Positions 6,082-13,796 of a DNA stretch of 44,738 bases are shown here, one piece after another. The stretch is taken from positions 1-44,738 of the IMG/VR virus record IMGVR_UViG_3300034105_002198; one strand, given 5' to 3'. The position numbers were made by a program, and so were the translations under genes. Position 1 is the first letter of the stretch, and the number at the start of each line of letters is the position of its first letter. Under the pieces are notes generated by a model, which saw only the letters and a list, made by a program, of their open reading frames with translations, ran no database searches and was not told where the DNA came from. The stretch comes from a virus.

Positions 6082-8076
6082 TTATTTCATGTAGAAATCA
6101 GACGCGATGGCCTCGGCTCCGAATGGACAGTCGGCCATCCAGCTCGGCGGCACCGCCATCACTTCTTCGACCTCTTTCGGACTGATGCCTTTGTCGGCAT
6201 CCATGATGAGCTCATCGTGCGATGTGAATAAGATGTCGCCGCACGGCTTTTGCTTACCTCGCTTCGTTACGATGCTGAGGTGGCGGCCGAACTCACGTTG
6301 GACATTCAACATCATCACACCGAACGCATCGCGGGCACAGGCTTGAGTCAGGTTCTCGGCGAGCAATCCTCCGTAGAAGAAGGACAACCCTCCGGACAGT
6401 TGCTTCTTTGCGGCATACTCCATGCGGTAGGACCCTGCGTCGCTGACCTCCTCGAGCGACAACCGATTGTTCGGCGTGCTCGCGGCTTTCTTGGTCTTAC
6501 CGCCCTTAGTCTTCTTGCCGTAAACGTCGGAGCGACGGGCAATCTGCGGGTAGTAGTAAGTCATCGGGCGACCGCTAGGCAACTCCATGATGTAAGCCGG
6601 CACGGTTCGACCGTCGGGCAGAGTCACCCACTCTGGGTTGTCGACGCTCTCGATGAACTCGCTTTGCAGTCGGTTCCACAACCCTGTGATCTTGGTCTCC
6701 TTCTTGCGGAAGTCGATGACCTGGGCTTTCGACTCAGCAGCGGTCATGATGTATTGGTATTGCGTCTTCGCGAACACCATGTATTTCATCCAACCGCAAC
6801 CGTAGCCGAGACCGAGGACACGAATCTTAGCGAGTTGGTAGAGGCGTTTGTCACCCTTCTTCAACTCCTCGGGTTTGTCCCATCCCATCGTCGTCCTCGC
6901 ATGAGCTTCGTAGGGCGTGATGCCTTGGCGCATCAACTCAAGCTTCTCCTCATCACCGCTCAACCATGCCATGGACCTGGGCTCAATCTGGGCCGCATCT
7001 GAGATGATCAAATGTCTGCCCTTGGATGCAACGATGCAGCGACGCACATCGACACCATGGACTGGCTCTTTGCCAAGGTTCTGCGGGTTGAAGCCGGTCT
7101 CGCCTGTGCCGCCCTTACCTTGGCCGCCGGACCAGCGGAGCGTGTGAGCACCGCCATACTTCATCGGATAGGGGAAGCGGCCCTGCGGAGTAATTCGGTC
7201 ACGCATGATGAGCAAGCGTTTGTAGACCGTGTTGCACTTCCGCCATTCGCGCATGTGGTTCACCCATGGATACTGGTCACCATACTCTTCTTCCCATGCC
7301 AGATAGTTGGGGTCGTCTTCGCTGGTGGATGGTGGACGAATGACACCGACCTCGTCGCACTTGGCGTGCAGGGCCTTGATCGAAGTCACCCCGCTTTCCC
7401 ATGTGCATTCCCATGGGACTTTGGCCGCGGCGGCCTTCATGTGCTTCTCCATCGCTTTGATGCCTGCTTTAACCATTGGCAAGTCGAGCGGCAACCCAAG
7501 TTGGCACTGTTCATACGTGGCCACGCTCAGACGCCGCTCAAGCTCTGGCCATTGATGTGCGTTATCGGTCCATGCCTTCCATGTCCAGATGGTATCACCA
7601 ACGTTGGACTCGACGATCTGGTCCCAGACTCCGGCGTCCTTCATTTCCTGCTCGGTGCGACCCAAGGCTTTCGCTCGATAGTCTTTGCTAACCGCAGCGT
7701 CGTAGAGGTCCTTGATGCCGGCCTTCAAGCTTCGGCCAGCTCGGAGGTAGACCGCGAGGTTAGCCACGCAATTCCACTCGGCGAATTGTGCATGCTCGAT
7801 GAGTCCCTTTTCTACCAGGACGTCATGGACCATCTTATCGAAACTAGCATTCCAGCTGACTATGAGTCGGCCCTTCAGCGATGGCCAGTCGAAGTCCTCG
7901 GGTCGACCGGTGTAGGTCTGTTCACCGTCGTAGACAGTGACCAAGTAAACGTCGACCTTCGGATGGTGAAGGTAAGCCCAGGCTCCCATGGTTCTGATGC
8001 TGACGATGTCGTCGTAGTAAGTTTCAAAGTCCACTGCTACCGCAGGGCCCGAGTTCAAGTCGTAGAGTTCGCGCAT
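6082..8076 (-). CDS. DNA polymerase I (family A), phage replicative polymerase
   Basis: A 664-aa family A polymerase with a 3'-5' exonuclease domain and no 5'-nuclease domain. Exo motifs are DFE at 16-18 and N76-x3-D80. Motif A is SDAAQIEPR (Asp360). Motif B is K417-x7-Y425 in AKIRVLGLGYG. Motif C is HDE at 620-622. At the position of E. coli Phe762 this enzyme has Leu421, a variant described in many virioplankton PolA proteins and discussed as a marker of polymerase behaviour and lifestyle. The short form is usual for phage replisomes. The gene lies upstream of the primase and helicase genes and is probably co-transcribed with them. Confidence 0.95.
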   Translation of the reverse strand: MRELYDLNSGPAVAVDFETYYDDIVSIRTMGAWAYLHHPKVDVYLVTVYDGEQTYTGRPEDFDWPSLKGRLIVSWNASFDKMVHDVLVEKGLIEHAQFAEWNCVANLAVYLRAGRSLKAGIKDLYDAAVSKDYRAKALGRTEQEMKDAGVWDQIVESNVGDTIWTWKAWTDNAHQWPELERRLSVATYEQCQLGLPLDLPMVKAGIKAMEKHMKAAAAKVPWECTWESGVTSIKALHAKCDEVGVIRPPSTSEDDPNYLAWEEEYGDQYPWVNHMREWRKCNTVYKRLLIMRDRITPQGRFPYPMKYGGAHTLRWSGGQGKGGTGETGFNPQNLGKEPVHGVDVRRCIVASKGRHLIISDAAQIEPRSMAWLSGDEEKLELMRQGITPYEAHARTTMGWDKPEELKKGDKRLYQLAKIRVLGLGYGCGWMKYMVFAKTQYQYIMTAAESKAQVIDFRKKETKITGLWNRLQSEFIESVDNPEWVTLPDGRTVPAYIMELPSGRPMTYYYPQIARRSDVYGKKTKGGKTKKAASTPNNRLSLEEVSDAGSYRMEYAAKKQLSGGLSFFYGGLLAENLTQACARDAFGVMMLNVQREFGRHLSIVTKRGKQKPCGDILFTSHDELIMDADKGISPKEVEEVMAVPPSWMADCPFGAEAIASDFYMK

Positions 8077-8082
8077 GGCAGG

Positions 8083-8676
8083 TTAGGCTGGGGTTTCTTC
8101 GGAGGTTGCAGCTTCGGTCTTGCGGACCGGGGCTTTCGTGTAGGGTTCGAACTGGGTGTAGGTAACTTCCTCGAGGCCGGTCTTGTCCTCAGGCAGCCAG
8201 TAGGTGTCGACACTCACGGCGAACACGTCGTCTTTCTGGAAGCATCCAAGCGTGCCAGTCTGGTTGATCATAGCGAGGTCAAGCTCGCGCGCTCTCTTCG
8301 CACCTTTGGGATCGGTCAAGAACGACATGGCGTTCATCGCGTTAACGGACTCAGTCCAAGCAAACATGAGCTCGACACCGCCTGGGACTCGAGGCAGCGA
8401 CTGGATCGTCAGAGCCAGTTTGCGACCGGCGTCGTTGGAGCGATTCGGCACAGACTGTTCGAACTTGTCTTTATGGCCCCGCCACTTTTGGTTTACACCG
8501 CGTGGAATATCCGGTTTCAAGGTGAAGACTTTGAAGTCCTTATGGATGAGGTGGACACCGTGTTCGTCGCCGAACTCCTTGAGTTTGCCGATGACTTCGA
8601 TGCGGGTGGCACAGAACTCAGTGAGCATGCGATGGAGGGGTGATACAGGATGGATGAGGTAATACGAGGTAGCCAT
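8083..8676 (-). CDS. Hypothetical protein upstream of DNA polymerase
   Basis: A 197-aa soluble protein with no motif I can name. The C-terminal 30 residues are rich in Lys, Thr, Glu and Ala and look disordered, as in single-stranded-DNA-binding proteins, but no OB-fold signature is evident. It ends 6 bp before the polymerase start, so it is probably translated from the same message and may work in replication. Confidence 0.8.
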   Translation of the reverse strand: MATSYYLIHPVSPLHRMLTEFCATRIEVIGKLKEFGDEHGVHLIHKDFKVFTLKPDIPRGVNQKWRGHKDKFEQSVPNRSNDAGRKLALTIQSLPRVPGGVELMFAWTESVNAMNAMSFLTDPKGAKRARELDLAMINQTGTLGCFQKDDVFAVSVDTYWLPEDKTGLEEVTYTQFEPYTKAPVRKTEAATSEETPA

Positions 8677-8712
8677 TGGCGTATGTTTGTAGGTTTGGGG
8701 TTGCGGGGGTGA

Positions 8713-9102
8713 TTATGATGTCATGACCCACTTTTGGACATGAGAGATTGGGCGAGGTAGCACGGCAAGTAAAGCGTCGAACTCGGCTTGAGTCGGACCG
8801 AAGCCTTTCTGAGCTTCGAGGCAAGCCGCATGCGCCGCCGCGGAATTGGTGGCGTCACGGATGCCTGCCAAGTCACCGAGCAAGGCGGCCGTAACCGGCA
8901 GGGTGGTCGGAGGCGGCAGAGCGGCGACCGTGGCCCGAGCTCTCCATGTGTTCGGCGCTTCGTAGAGGCAGATGTAAGCGACTCGCTTGCCAGCGGCGTA
9001 GAAGTCCGTGCGGTCAGAGCTTAGGTTGGGATGGGCCTGCGGGAAGTGCTTCGCGACGTAGGCTTCGGCCAGAGGCCGTGATGTGAAGTTGCGTGTGTTC
9101 AT
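8713..9102 (-). CDS. Hypothetical protein
   Basis: A 129-aa protein of unknown function beginning MNTRNFTSRPLAEAYVAKHF. I prefer ATG at 9102 over the longer frame because the extra 20 residues would run into the intergenic space before the preceding gene (stop at 9122). The central part is rich in Ala, Pro and Leu. It lies in the replication operon. Confidence 0.7.
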   Translation of the reverse strand: MNTRNFTSRPLAEAYVAKHFPQAHPNLSSDRTDFYAAGKRVAYICLYEAPNTWRARATVAALPPPTTLPVTAALLGDLAGIRDATNSAAAHAACLEAQKGFGPTQAEFDALLAVLPRPISHVQKWVMTS

Positions 9103-9121
9103 AGGGGTCAGAGGTTTGAGG

Positions 9122-10012
9122 TTACTTAGCGACGATCGTGGCACCGCGTGGGCGTTTACCAAAGGCGAAGAACTTGTCGTTGTCCGACACGGTCCATGTC
9201 GCGGTGAGCTTGACGCGGCGTCCCTTGAGTGGACCGTCCTCGCTGTCGAGCAGGTGGGAGATGCCGGAGGGAACCGAGCACCAGAACTTCTGGCCGAGGT
9301 CGTTCACCACCATCATCTTCCATGACACACCGAACTCGTTGTCATACTCCTTCACCGCCACGACCTTGCCTTCGATCGGGTAAGCACCGCTCTTCACTTC
9401 AACGGTCGGCACCACTTCTGCGGGGCGGTTAGCAGCGTATTCAACGTCGCGCTTCATCGAAGCCGTGACCGCGGACTTCTGTTTGTCTGAGATTGAACCA
9501 TACTGCATGAGTTTACAGATGATGTCACGGACGAACCAGTTCTTAGCGTGGACCGCATCGCCGACGTGCTCCAAGATGGTCTTCAGTTCAAGGTCGTTCT
9601 CAATCGTCTGAGCGAGCTTGGCAGCGTCGTTCTCACGGCGAGCACGAGCGGCCGCAGCGTCGCGGATGCGTTTGGCTTTGAAAGCGTCGCGGCCTTCGAT
9701 GTGGAGTTTGTCGCAGCAGATGTCGCCGAAGCAGACGCGCTCCTTCGTCTCCTTGTGCTCGGCAGCACAAACGTAGCGGACGTTGCCTTGGCCGCAATGT
9801 TGGCACTTATGCCAGTTGCGTTCCGGGAACATGGCGAGCATCTCGTTCAACCACTCTTCGCGGCGGCGCATAAACTCACGGCGTGCGGCTTCGCCTTCTT
9901 CGAACGAAGCGAAGGGACTGAACCACGTGAACTTTGGCGGTTGGTTGTCGGCGTATCCAACGATGCGGTAGGCCGAGGGGTCAAAATTAACTGGGTTGTG
10001 GATGGTGCTCAT
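9122..10012 (-). CDS. Hypothetical protein with zinc-ribbon-like motif
   Basis: A 296-aa protein starting MSTIHNPVNFDP. A cysteine cluster (CQHC ... CAAEH ... VCFGDICC) at about residues 71-105 resembles a treble-clef or zinc-ribbon site. An Ala/Arg-rich helical stretch and a C-terminal domain with beta character follow (KVVAVKEYDNEFGVSWKMMV). The longer frame to 10087 would cross the promoter, so the ATG at 10012 is chosen. It is the first gene after the promoter at 10047-10077 and opens the replication operon. A nucleic-acid-binding role is likely but not proven. Confidence 0.75.
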   Translation of the reverse strand: MSTIHNPVNFDPSAYRIVGYADNQPPKFTWFSPFASFEEGEAARREFMRRREEWLNEMLAMFPERNWHKCQHCGQGNVRYVCAAEHKETKERVCFGDICCDKLHIEGRDAFKAKRIRDAAAARARRENDAAKLAQTIENDLELKTILEHVGDAVHAKNWFVRDIICKLMQYGSISDKQKSAVTASMKRDVEYAANRPAEVVPTVEVKSGAYPIEGKVVAVKEYDNEFGVSWKMMVVNDLGQKFWCSVPSGISHLLDSEDGPLKGRRVKLTATWTVSDNDKFFAFGKRPRGATIVAK

Positions 10013-10046
10013 TTTGTGTGTTGCACAGGGTATGCTGTGTGGATGG

Positions 10047-10077
10047 ATGGTATAGCGTGGATTCTTGTCGTAAACAA
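10047..10077 (-). promoter_or_regulatory. Promoter P1 of the repeated TTTACG family
   Basis: On the minus strand, TTTACG (10074-10069) is followed by 16 bases and TACCAT (10052-10047); TTGTTT-N17-TATACC is an overlapping alternative. A perfect 18-bp palindrome (attattttcgaaaataat, 10086-10103) lies just upstream. From the palindrome through the spacer the block is nearly identical to that before the gene at 18702-18893. It would drive the replication operon that begins at 10012. Confidence 0.65.
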
Positions 10078-10182
10078 CTTTGTGCATTATTTTCGAAAAT
10101 AATTCGGCCGCACCTAATTCTCCATCATAAGTTAGCTAGCAACTCATGAAACCATGACGAATCAGATACGGCCGAAAAACTG

Positions 10183-10197
10183 TAACACTAGGTGTTA
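10183..10197. promoter_or_regulatory. Short inverted repeat, possible operator
   Basis: The sequence taacac-tag-gtgtta is a perfect 6+3+6 inverted repeat. It lies in the 319-bp gene-free region 10013-10331, between the long hairpin and promoter P1, about 100 bp upstream of the promoter. It could bind a dimeric regulator. Confidence 0.4.
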
Positions 10198-10221
10198 TAC
10201 CTTGACCCACTCTGGTTGAGC

Positions 10222-10299
10222 AGTCAGGCCAGTAGGATAGAGCGTGAACGCAACTCCCATCGTAACATGAACGATGAAGCTCTATCTACTGGCCTGACT
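10222..10299 (-). terminator. Long imperfect hairpin after the repeat-tailed protein gene
   Basis: Arms at 10222-10243 and 10279-10299 pair over about 21 bp with a single bulged base, enclosing a 35-base loop. The hairpin starts about 33 bp after the stop codon at 10332 and has no U tract behind it. It may end or process the upstream transcript. The 319-bp stretch 10013-10331 contains no gene I can support: only this hairpin, the 15-bp inverted repeat at 10183-10197 and promoter P1. Confidence 0.5.
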
Positions 10300-10331
10300 T
10301 AGTTACGGGTTTAGTGTCAACCGGCGGAGTG

Positions 10332-11249
10332 CTAGCCAGCGTTATCAACAAGGAACTGAATGAACTCGTCATCGTGCATGTTGCCCGGAGTGAGAGTCGG
10401 CACGAAGTAGGTGAACTTGCCGGTCACCTTGCGGACACCGACCATGAACGAACCGGTGTGGAGACCGTCCTTAAGGCGAGTCTTCTGGGCACCGGTGATC
10501 GTTTTAGTCAGCACGTAAGCCGTGCCGCTAATGCGCCATTCGGCCATCGCGTAAAGACCAGTGTCGTGTTCGATTGGGAAGTCCGCCGGGTCGATGCCCT
10601 CAGGTTGCTTCACCAGAATCATGCACACCAACTGTGGAAGCACGTCGGGCTTCTCGCCGTTCGGACCCCACTCAGTGTTCATGCCTTCAGCTTCGGCCTC
10701 TTCGATGGTGGCCCAGATGCGAGGGAACCCATCGGAACCGTAAGCCAAGTTCTCGACGAACTGTTTCACATATTTGAGGATCGTGATCTCAACCTCGGCA
10801 TACTCCTCGCCACCGATGACGATAGCGTCATTCAGTACGATTTCACCGGGGTTGAAACCTGCGTCACGGAGCGGACCGACGCCTTGAGTCAACTTCAACT
10901 TAGGGAAAGCGAAGTCACTGGCAGACATCTGACCGGAGCTGGCGCCGAGACGGAGACCCATTAGATTAGTGGTCGGAGCGATCTCAGCCCGTTCGGTGGT
11001 GAGAGCAAGTTCACCACCGACTTCGTCGTCGGAAGGCGCGTCGATCACTTTAGTCGAGCGAGCGGGTTTGACGGCAGGAGCCGGAGCGGGTTTCGCCGGG
11101 GTTGGTTTAGCCGCAGGAGCTGGTTTAGCCGCAGGAGCTGGTTTAGCCGCAGGAGCTGGTTTAGCAGCGGGAGCTGGTTTAGCAGCGGGAGCGGGTTTGG
11201 CGGTCGGAGCTGGAGTTGCGCCGGGGCGTGCGAATGATGATTTAGCCAT
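10332..11249 (-). CDS. Phage protein with N-terminal Ala-Lys-Pro repeats
   Basis: A 305-aa protein. Residues about 13-65 consist of repeated AKPAPA units, a flexible basic tail. The rest is a folded domain beginning near FAFPKLKLTQGVGPLRDAGF, a pattern seen in conserved phage proteins encoded near replication genes, some suspected to bind single-stranded DNA. No catalytic motif is visible. It follows the exonuclease-like gene by 26 bp and is the last gene before the long hairpin. Function is unknown; DNA binding is inference. Confidence 0.75.
   Translation of the reverse strand: MAKSSFARPGATPAPTAKPAPAAKPAPAAKPAPAAKPAPAAKPAPAAKPTPAKPAPAPAVKPARSTKVIDAPSDDEVGGELALTTERAEIAPTTNLMGLRLGASSGQMSASDFAFPKLKLTQGVGPLRDAGFNPGEIVLNDAIVIGGEEYAEVEITILKYVKQFVENLAYGSDGFPRIWATIEEAEAEGMNTEWGPNGEKPDVLPQLVCMILVKQPEGIDPADFPIEHDTGLYAMAEWRISGTAYVLTKTITGAQKTRLKDGLHTGSFMVGVRKVTGKFTYFVPTLTPGNMHDDEFIQFLVDNAG
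11085..11215. repeat. 18-bp tandem repeats encoding AKPAPA
   Basis: About seven imperfect tandem copies of an 18-bp unit (ggtttagccgcaggagct on the plus strand) encode the Ala-Lys-Pro-rich tail of the 305-aa protein. The period is a multiple of three and the copies stay in frame, so this is a coding repeat prone to length change. Confidence 0.85.
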
Positions 11250-11275
11250 GTCGTTGTTCTAGTTTTTGGTTGCGT

Positions 11276-12463
11276 TTACTTGACGTCGATGAGGTAGCAT
11301 GATGGGGCCCCGACGGTAAGGACTCCTGCTTTTCGGAGGCGATTTCTCACCTCCTGTTTTGTGGCATCCTTAGCACCCTTCGGTGCCGAGTTTGCCGACA
11401 TTGTGTCGATCGAGCCCATCGAGAATTGAGCGAGCTCTTCGAAAATTTGGATTGGCGTCGTGTTGAACTGGCTGGCCAGTTCAACGGCCGCAACCTTAGC
11501 GTTGGCCACGACGGTCTTGCCGCCCTTGTGGATAATGCGTTTGCCGATAACTTCGTGACCCTCGGCAACTAAGCTCGTAATCTTACGACGCATCGACCCG
11601 CCCCATTGTTCCATGAGGTCGGCGATGTCGTAAACTTGAGAGCCATATTGGATGATCACGGCATTACTATTGAATGCTTCTTTAGTCAAGGGAACTGATT
11701 CGTTCGGGATTGTTATCGAAGCGCCCTTCTTGATGTGCAAGGCGATCTCGTGCAGCGGAGTGCAATTGGCCTTGTTGCTGCACCACCGGCAGTTGTGTAG
11801 GACTGGGTTGAAGTCCTTGCCAGCGCGCTCTCTGACGCGCAGAGCAATCGTTTGTGCACGGATGTGCATCTTCTCGATGTCGGTGCGTGAGAATGTGGCC
11901 GTGCCTACCTCATCTCGCAATGGCTGCAAGATGTGGATTCGGATGATCTTGCACTTTGGGAACTTTGCGAAGATGCCCAAGGCGTAGGCCCACATCTGGA
12001 TGTTGGTCTCAGGGTCGTCGACTTCAATGCGACCGAACTTGTAGTCCATCATGTCGAACACACCCTTGCCTGAATCGATCGCCAAGTCCACGGTGCCGAA
12101 CTCGCAGTCTGGAATGTTCCATCCTCGGAGGTCGACCTGGAGTTCGCGGTAAATCTTCAAGGCTCCACTTTCGAACGGTTCGATGTAGGCGGCGATCTTC
12201 TCGACCGCTGAGTGTTGCTCGTCGGAATCGAGGTCCATGAACTCACGCTCCTCGGATACGTTCATCCCGAATCGCTCGAGCAAATCGTGGAGCTTGGTGC
12301 CCATGAGCGACGCGGCTGAGTCGCCTTGAGTCGGCAGGTAGGACGGACAAATCTCTCGGGACTTCAGTCCTGACGGACCGAGTTTAGCGTGCGTTCTGGC
12401 GGCGTCGACTGGAGCCTTGGAGGCCGGTTTCGTCTTTACTTTTGGGGTTGGTTTTGTTGGCAT
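11276..12463 (-). CDS. PD-(D/E)XK nuclease, DUF2800-like (RecB/Cas4-type)
   Basis: A 395-aa protein of the RecB-family nuclease type. Motifs in order, numbered from the ATG at 12463, are GTKLHDLLE (His59), GTVDLAI (Asp126), DYKFG (Asp140, Lys142) and QMWAYALG (Gln156), as in DUF2800/Cas4-like proteins. The C-terminal part has a Cys cluster (CRWCSNKANC), which in Cas4/AddB relatives binds iron-sulfur; the fourth Cys is the one in HNC just before. The longer start at 12508 would overlap the previous gene, so the ATG at 12463 is preferred. It probably processes DNA ends in recombination or replication. Confidence 0.8.
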   Translation of the reverse strand: MPTKPTPKVKTKPASKAPVDAARTHAKLGPSGLKSREICPSYLPTQGDSAASLMGTKLHDLLERFGMNVSEEREFMDLDSDEQHSAVEKIAAYIEPFESGALKIYRELQVDLRGWNIPDCEFGTVDLAIDSGKGVFDMMDYKFGRIEVDDPETNIQMWAYALGIFAKFPKCKIIRIHILQPLRDEVGTATFSRTDIEKMHIRAQTIALRVRERAGKDFNPVLHNCRWCSNKANCTPLHEIALHIKKGASITIPNESVPLTKEAFNSNAVIIQYGSQVYDIADLMEQWGGSMRRKITSLVAEGHEVIGKRIIHKGGKTVVANAKVAAVELASQFNTTPIQIFEELAQFSMGSIDTMSANSAPKGAKDATKQEVRNRLRKAGVLTVGAPSCYLIDVK

Positions 12464-12476
12464 GGGTTTGGGGTGG

Positions 12477-12698
12477 TTATGCTTTTTGTGCTTTCGTTTT
12501 GATACCAAGAGTGATAAACGACGATCTAGGACTAACGCCCTCGACGTCTTGGATTCGCCACACGTAACCGGGCAGACTGAACTTCGTGGCGGTCACGGTC
12601 AGCAGGCCGACGATGGCCGAGGGTTGGTTTGGGTCGTGCACGGTGACTTGTGTGTCGGCTAGCGAGGCTAGTTTTTCTTGGATAGTTGGATTGGCCAT
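12477..12698 (-). CDS. Small hypothetical protein
   Basis: A 73-aa protein of unknown function (MANPTIQEKLASLADTQVTV...). It has alternating beta-type residues (SAIVGLLTVTATKFSL). It lies in a run of short genes between 12477 and 13669 upstream of the nuclease, a typical accessory location. Confidence 0.7.
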   Translation of the reverse strand: MANPTIQEKLASLADTQVTVHDPNQPSAIVGLLTVTATKFSLPGYVWRIQDVEGVSPRSSFITLGIKTKAQKA

Positions 12699-12725
12699 GG
12701 TGGGATTGTTGCTTGGGAAAATAGG

Positions 12726-12938
12726 TCATGACACTTTTTCGGCTTCGATAAGAGCGCCTCCGTTCTGGCGGATGATCGCGGCCTTAGCCCAATCTCGACT
12801 GGCCGCGCTGCCGCTGTAGTCCGCATCGCCGACTTGATTGCCGTCAGCGTCCAGCGTTTGGACGACGTGAGACCGAGTCCAGCGATCGTACCAGCAGAAC
12901 ACAGTGTTGCCATTCAGACATGGGGTCTTGCGTTTCAT
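12726..12938 (-). CDS. Small hypothetical protein
   Basis: A 70-aa protein (MKRKTPCLNGNTVFCWYDRW...). It is chosen over a competing frame because its start overlaps the preceding stop as ATGA. Unknown function; one of the short early-type accessory genes here. Confidence 0.65.
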   Translation of the reverse strand: MKRKTPCLNGNTVFCWYDRWTRSHVVQTLDADGNQVGDADYSGSAASRDWAKAAIIRQNGGALIEAEKVS

Positions 12939-13318
12939 ACGGTGGGTTTGCGTTCAATGCAAGCGCCGGTCGCCACTGTGCCGCGGAAGCGCTGAGCTAG
13001 GTAGTTGGCCATCTTGCGACGATGCTTCGCGGTGCTCAAGCCGCTGCGGTAGTCGGACACTTTGACGTAGCCACGAGGACCGATGATGACCGAGGCAGAA
13101 CCGGCCAGAATGATACCCGCGATGGACTCGACTCGGATGTCGTTGGGTTCCCACTGAACGATGACGAAGATGGAGCCATCGCAGTAGGTCGACTCGGACC
13201 AGCGGAAGGTCACGTCGTATTGGGCGTTGGGCGTTGGCCAAACGTATTGGCGGACTTGCTCAGAGCGCTTCCGCTGAAGCTCAGTGACGTTGTCTGGAGG
13301 TGTGAGTTGGAAGGACAT
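12935..13318 (-). CDS. Hypothetical protein
   Basis: A 127-aa protein of unknown function. The N-terminal half is charged, the middle has beta-type segments (IIGPRGYVKVSDY), and the C-terminus is basic (STAKHRRKMANYLAQRF). It overlaps the next gene by 4 bp. Confidence 0.7.
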   Translation of the reverse strand: MSFQLTPPDNVTELQRKRSEQVRQYVWPTPNAQYDVTFRWSESTYCDGSIFVIVQWEPNDIRVESIAGIILAGSASVIIGPRGYVKVSDYRSGLSTAKHRRKMANYLAQRFRGTVATGACIERKPTV

Positions 13319-13346
13319 GGCGATTATTTACGAAAAGAATTTCGGC

Positions 13347-13529
13347 TCAACCGGGCTGCGATCCTCTCGCTACGATGGACGAGTAGGATTCGCCTCGGAA
13401 CGTGAACTCATAGACGTCTCGGCCGAACTCATCAGATGACACGTCAACGACTTCCACGCGTGACGCATCCACCCATCCATAGTCGCCGGCCCGAACCCAT
13501 GAGGGTTGTGAGTAGATTGGAATCTTCAT
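13347..13529 (-). CDS. Small hypothetical protein
   Basis: A 60-aa protein starting MKIPIYSQPSWVRAGDYGWV, with a predicted beta-rich fold. ATG at 13529 is preferred to the upstream start at 13556 because the latter would overlap the preceding 44-aa gene. Function unknown. Confidence 0.65.
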   Translation of the reverse strand: MKIPIYSQPSWVRAGDYGWVDASRVEVVDVSSDEFGRDVYEFTFRGESYSSIVARGSQPG

Positions 13530-13534
13530 GGCGG

Positions 13535-13669
13535 TTAGCGGTTGAGTCCGCGGCAATGGGCCTCAGCTTCCTTCACGCCGCCCTCAGGGCAGCGGACAAC
13601 GACTCGATCAGTGTGGCGGTCAATGACGCAGACGCAGTCATGGCGGAATTCATAGTAGTAGCGTTTCAT
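13535..13669 (-). CDS. 44-aa small protein
   Basis: A short frame (MKRYYYEFRHDCVCVIDRHT...) that ends 5 bp before the next gene. It has three cysteines, two of them in a CVC pair, and a strongly basic composition. Its start resembles that of the 63-aa gene at 18893 (MKRFF...), which also follows a member of the same promoter family. Function unknown. Confidence 0.55.
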   Translation of the reverse strand: MKRYYYEFRHDCVCVIDRHTDRVVVRCPEGGVKEAEAHCRGLNR

Positions 13670-13701
13670 AGGAGTGTGGGTTGAGGTGGAGGATTAACGA
13701 C

Positions 13702-13717
13702 CCATGACTTGTCATGG
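13702..13717. promoter_or_regulatory. Inverted repeat just downstream of promoter P3
   Basis: The sequence ccatgac-tt-gtcatgg is a perfect 7+2+7 inverted repeat. It lies about 10-25 bp after the -10 element of P3, where an operator or a 5' hairpin would affect expression of the small accessory genes. Confidence 0.4.
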
Positions 13718-13724
13718 TGAAAGG

Positions 13725-13752
13725 ATACTAACGCGAATCACCTTTACGTAAA
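13725..13752 (-). promoter_or_regulatory. Promoter P3 of the repeated TTTACG family, inside a perfect palindrome
   Basis: On the minus strand TTTACG (13752-13747) is followed by 16 bases and TAGTAT (13730-13725). The -35 element lies within a perfect palindrome at 13741-13770 (10-bp arms cctttacgta and its complement, 10-base loop). It would drive the small genes beginning at 13669. The sequence from -10 to the first ATG (TAGTATCC, six to seven variable bases, ACCATG) closely matches that of P2. Confidence 0.65.
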
Positions 13753-13770
13753 CAACTATCTACGTAAAGG
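13741..13770 (-). terminator. Perfect palindrome between the aGPT-like gene and the small accessory genes
   Basis: Arms of 10 bp at 13741-13750 and 13761-13770 match perfectly around a 10-base loop. It lies 27 bp after the stop of the aGPT-like gene, so the RNA could form a terminator-type hairpin, though no U tract follows. Because it also contains the P3 -35 element, an operator for a dimeric repressor is equally possible. Confidence 0.45.
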
Positions 13771-13796
13771 CGAAACTATTTTCGATGGAGGCTTTT

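Noticed and set aside
7012-8643. 543-aa plus-strand open frame
   Set aside because: It is fully antisense to DNA polymerase and the 197-aa gene, has no family motifs, and all supported genes are on the other strand.
11085-11215. CRISPR or non-coding satellite
   Set aside because: The 18-bp period stays in frame and encodes AKPAPA; it is a coding repeat.
13650-13715. 21-aa ORF after P3
   Set aside because: It ends within the 44-aa gene and has no other support; kept only as a possible leader peptide in the findings.
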